From: Trueperella sp. | Lineage (GTDB): Bacteria; Actinomycetota; Actinomycetes; Actinomycetales; Actinomycetaceae | Length of the DNA: 6,511 bases | Assembly: GCA_012727825.1 (NCBI GenBank) | Contig: JAAYGH010000359.1 | Span: forward strand, 1 to 6,511 | Reading direction: 5' to 3' | Shown here: piece after piece, positions 5,365-6,511 of the stretch | Position numbering within the stretch: position 1 is the stretch's first letter | Layout: every line of letters starts with the position of its first letter | Position numbers and translations under genes: made by a program | The notes under the pieces: generated by a model | What the model saw: only the letters and a program-made list of their open reading frames with translations | Database searches by the model: none | What the model was told of the DNA's origin: nothing

Positions 5365-6511
5365 TCACTTCTTCGCTCGCTGAGTTCGCGCCCGCAAGCG
5401 TAATTTCCGCCGGGTTTTGCGCGGGTGGTCGTCCTTCGGGACTCGGTACACTCCCTGTTTTTCCTTACGCTCAATGTGCTCCTCGGAGATGAGGTACGCG
5501 TCCAACCACCTGGCACGTGGATCGGAGTCCACAAGCAAAGCCTTAAAGAACAGCGTGAGCGGTACCGCAAGGATTGACCCGAGAATACCAACGATGATGG
5601 TCCACAGCGCGAGAGAAATGAAAGTCACAGTGGGAGATAGGCCCACGGCGTCGCCGGTGAACTTCGGTTGGATGAACGTTTGGATCACCACGTTGATGAC
5701 CGAGTACAACACGAGTACCCACAGCATCGACTGCCACCCCTGATCGAGCAGCGCCATCGCCATCGGCGGCAGCACACCAATCACGAATCCGATGTTGGGA
5801 ATGTAATTCGTAATGAAAGCCCAATACGCCCACGTCCACGCGAGCGGAATTCCCATCACTTGCAGGGCGAAACCGTCGATCACGGCTACGATCAGGCCGA
5901 ACACCGTGGACACAATCCAGTACGAACGCACACGCCTTTCGAAATCCGCCATCGAGCGCCCGAGGTTTGAGTGCCTCTTTCCGATGAGGGCCGAGCGGTT
6001 CTTCGTGATCGTCGTATCGATCGTGATGAAAAATGCCGCCACAATGACGATCGCGATAAGGCCACCGATCGAAGACATCCGATCGACGAGTTCCCAAGCC
6101 AGGCCAATAATGGAGTTGAAGTTGATCTGATCCACAAAGTTCGTGAGATCGAGGTTTTCCACTCCGAGGTCAGCAAGCCATTGCAGGAATTGATTTGTGG
6201 TGGCCTCAAAGTTCAGCGAATAGTTCATGAGCGTTTGTGGCACGGGGGTGAGCAACAAGATCGTGACCCCCAGCAGACCAAACACGATAATGATGAGCAC
6301 GATGATGACGACGATCGCAGCCAACCACGCCGGCGACCCCTTCGCAATCATCTTCTGCCCCACCGGCCGCACGGCGAGAACCAAGGTCAAGGCCAAGAAA
6401 ATCGGCGTGAACACCGGCGCAATGAAATGTAGCCCTGCGCCCAAGATTGTGAGGAGGGCAAGCACCCCGAGAATCATGAATCCGGACGTATCCGTATCGG
6501 CAGGGTATGCG
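5365..6511 (-). CDS. AI-2E (UPF0118/PerM) family membrane transporter, 5' end at or beyond window edge
   Basis: The family includes E. coli TqsA, linked to autoinducer-2 export, and some members reported as Na+/H+ antiporters; the substrate here is unknown. Counting from an ATG at 6477, 370 residues are seen. Hydrophobic segments lie near 1-38, 50-77, 137-155, 189-210, 216-243, 250-268 and 284-315, with an extramembrane stretch at about 80-135. The family signatures are NYIPNIGFVIGVLPP (224-238) and IQPKFTGDAVGLSPTV (269-284). A hydrophilic C-terminus of about 50 residues ends in a strongly basic tail. The frame stays open upstream of 6477 for 11 more codons to the edge without a stop. The ATG at 6477 starts inside a hydrophobic helix without a good SD, so I think the true start lies beyond the window. 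It ends in TGA (5365-5367), 6 nt before the penicillin-binding protein gene, indicating one transcript. Confidence 0.85.
   Translation of the reverse strand, partial: AYPADTDTSGFMILGVLALLTILGAGLHFIAPVFTPIFLALTLVLAVRPVGQKMIAKGSPAWLAAIVVIIVLIIIVFGLLGVTILLLTPVPQTLMNYSLNFEATTNQFLQWLADLGVENLDLTNFVDQINFNSIIGLAWELVDRMSSIGGLIAIVIVAAFFITIDTTITKNRSALIGKRHSNLGRSMADFERRVRSYWIVSTVFGLIVAVIDGFALQVMGIPLAWTWAYWAFITNYIPNIGFVIGVLPPMAMALLDQGWQSMLWVLVLYSVINVVIQTFIQPKFTGDAVGLSPTVTFISLALWTIIVGILGSILAVPLTLFFKALLVDSDPRARWLDAYLISEEHIERKEKQGVYRVPKDDHPRKTRRKLRLRARTQRAKK

Noticed and set aside
5971..6432. Long plus-strand open frame opposite the AI-2E family gene
   Set aside because: Its translation is rich in Asp, Arg and His with no recognisable fold, while the opposite strand is a clear membrane protein; it is an antisense shadow.

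Overview
The window comes from a chromosome of an actinomycete (Actinomycetota). The grounds are moderately high G+C, the gene order rpsF-ssb-rpsR-rplI next to a PonA-type bifunctional penicillin-binding protein, and the sequence style of the proteins. The S18 protein lacks all zinc-binding cysteines and has a KKKSNPLK N-terminal region; together with the fairly modest G+C this suggests Actinomycetaceae or a neighbouring lineage such as Bifidobacteriaceae. That family-level placement is an inference. No mobile element, CRISPR array, rRNA or tRNA gene was recognised, so this looks like core chromosome.

Layout, left to right. Positions 1-1175 (+) hold the 3' part of a MATE/DinF-type membrane exporter whose start lies outside the window. 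It ends in three in-frame TGA codons, followed by a long inverted repeat (1204-1257) that serves as a terminator between convergent genes. From 2972 down to 1295 (-) lies the operon rpsF (S6), ssb, rpsR (S18), rplI (L9). A 125-nt structured spacer separates ssb from rpsR. Upstream of rpsF (2973-3222) is a leader in which an upstream CCTCCT can pair with the Shine-Dalgarno AGGAGG around a 7-bp hairpin. The same region holds a candidate promoter with a 15-bp inverted repeat, an exact actinobacterial-type DnaA box and a 53-bp tandem duplication. Positions 3223-5358 (-) encode a PBP1A/PonA-type peptidoglycan synthase. Positions 5365-6511 (-) encode an AI-2E (UPF0118/PerM) family membrane protein that runs off the right edge and sits 6 nt upstream of the PBP gene.

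How the genes fit together. The right half is a cell-envelope pair read as one unit. The middle is the ribosome/replication operon: S6 and S18 bind each other on the 30S platform, SSB coats single-stranded DNA, and L9 sits on the 50S subunit. I see no convincing terminator between the PBP gene and rpsF, so read-through from the envelope genes into the ribosomal operon is possible. No clearly new system is visible. The most interesting parts are the rpsF leader, the ssb-rpsR spacer, the DnaA-box and duplication region, and an altered transglycosylase motif in the PBP.
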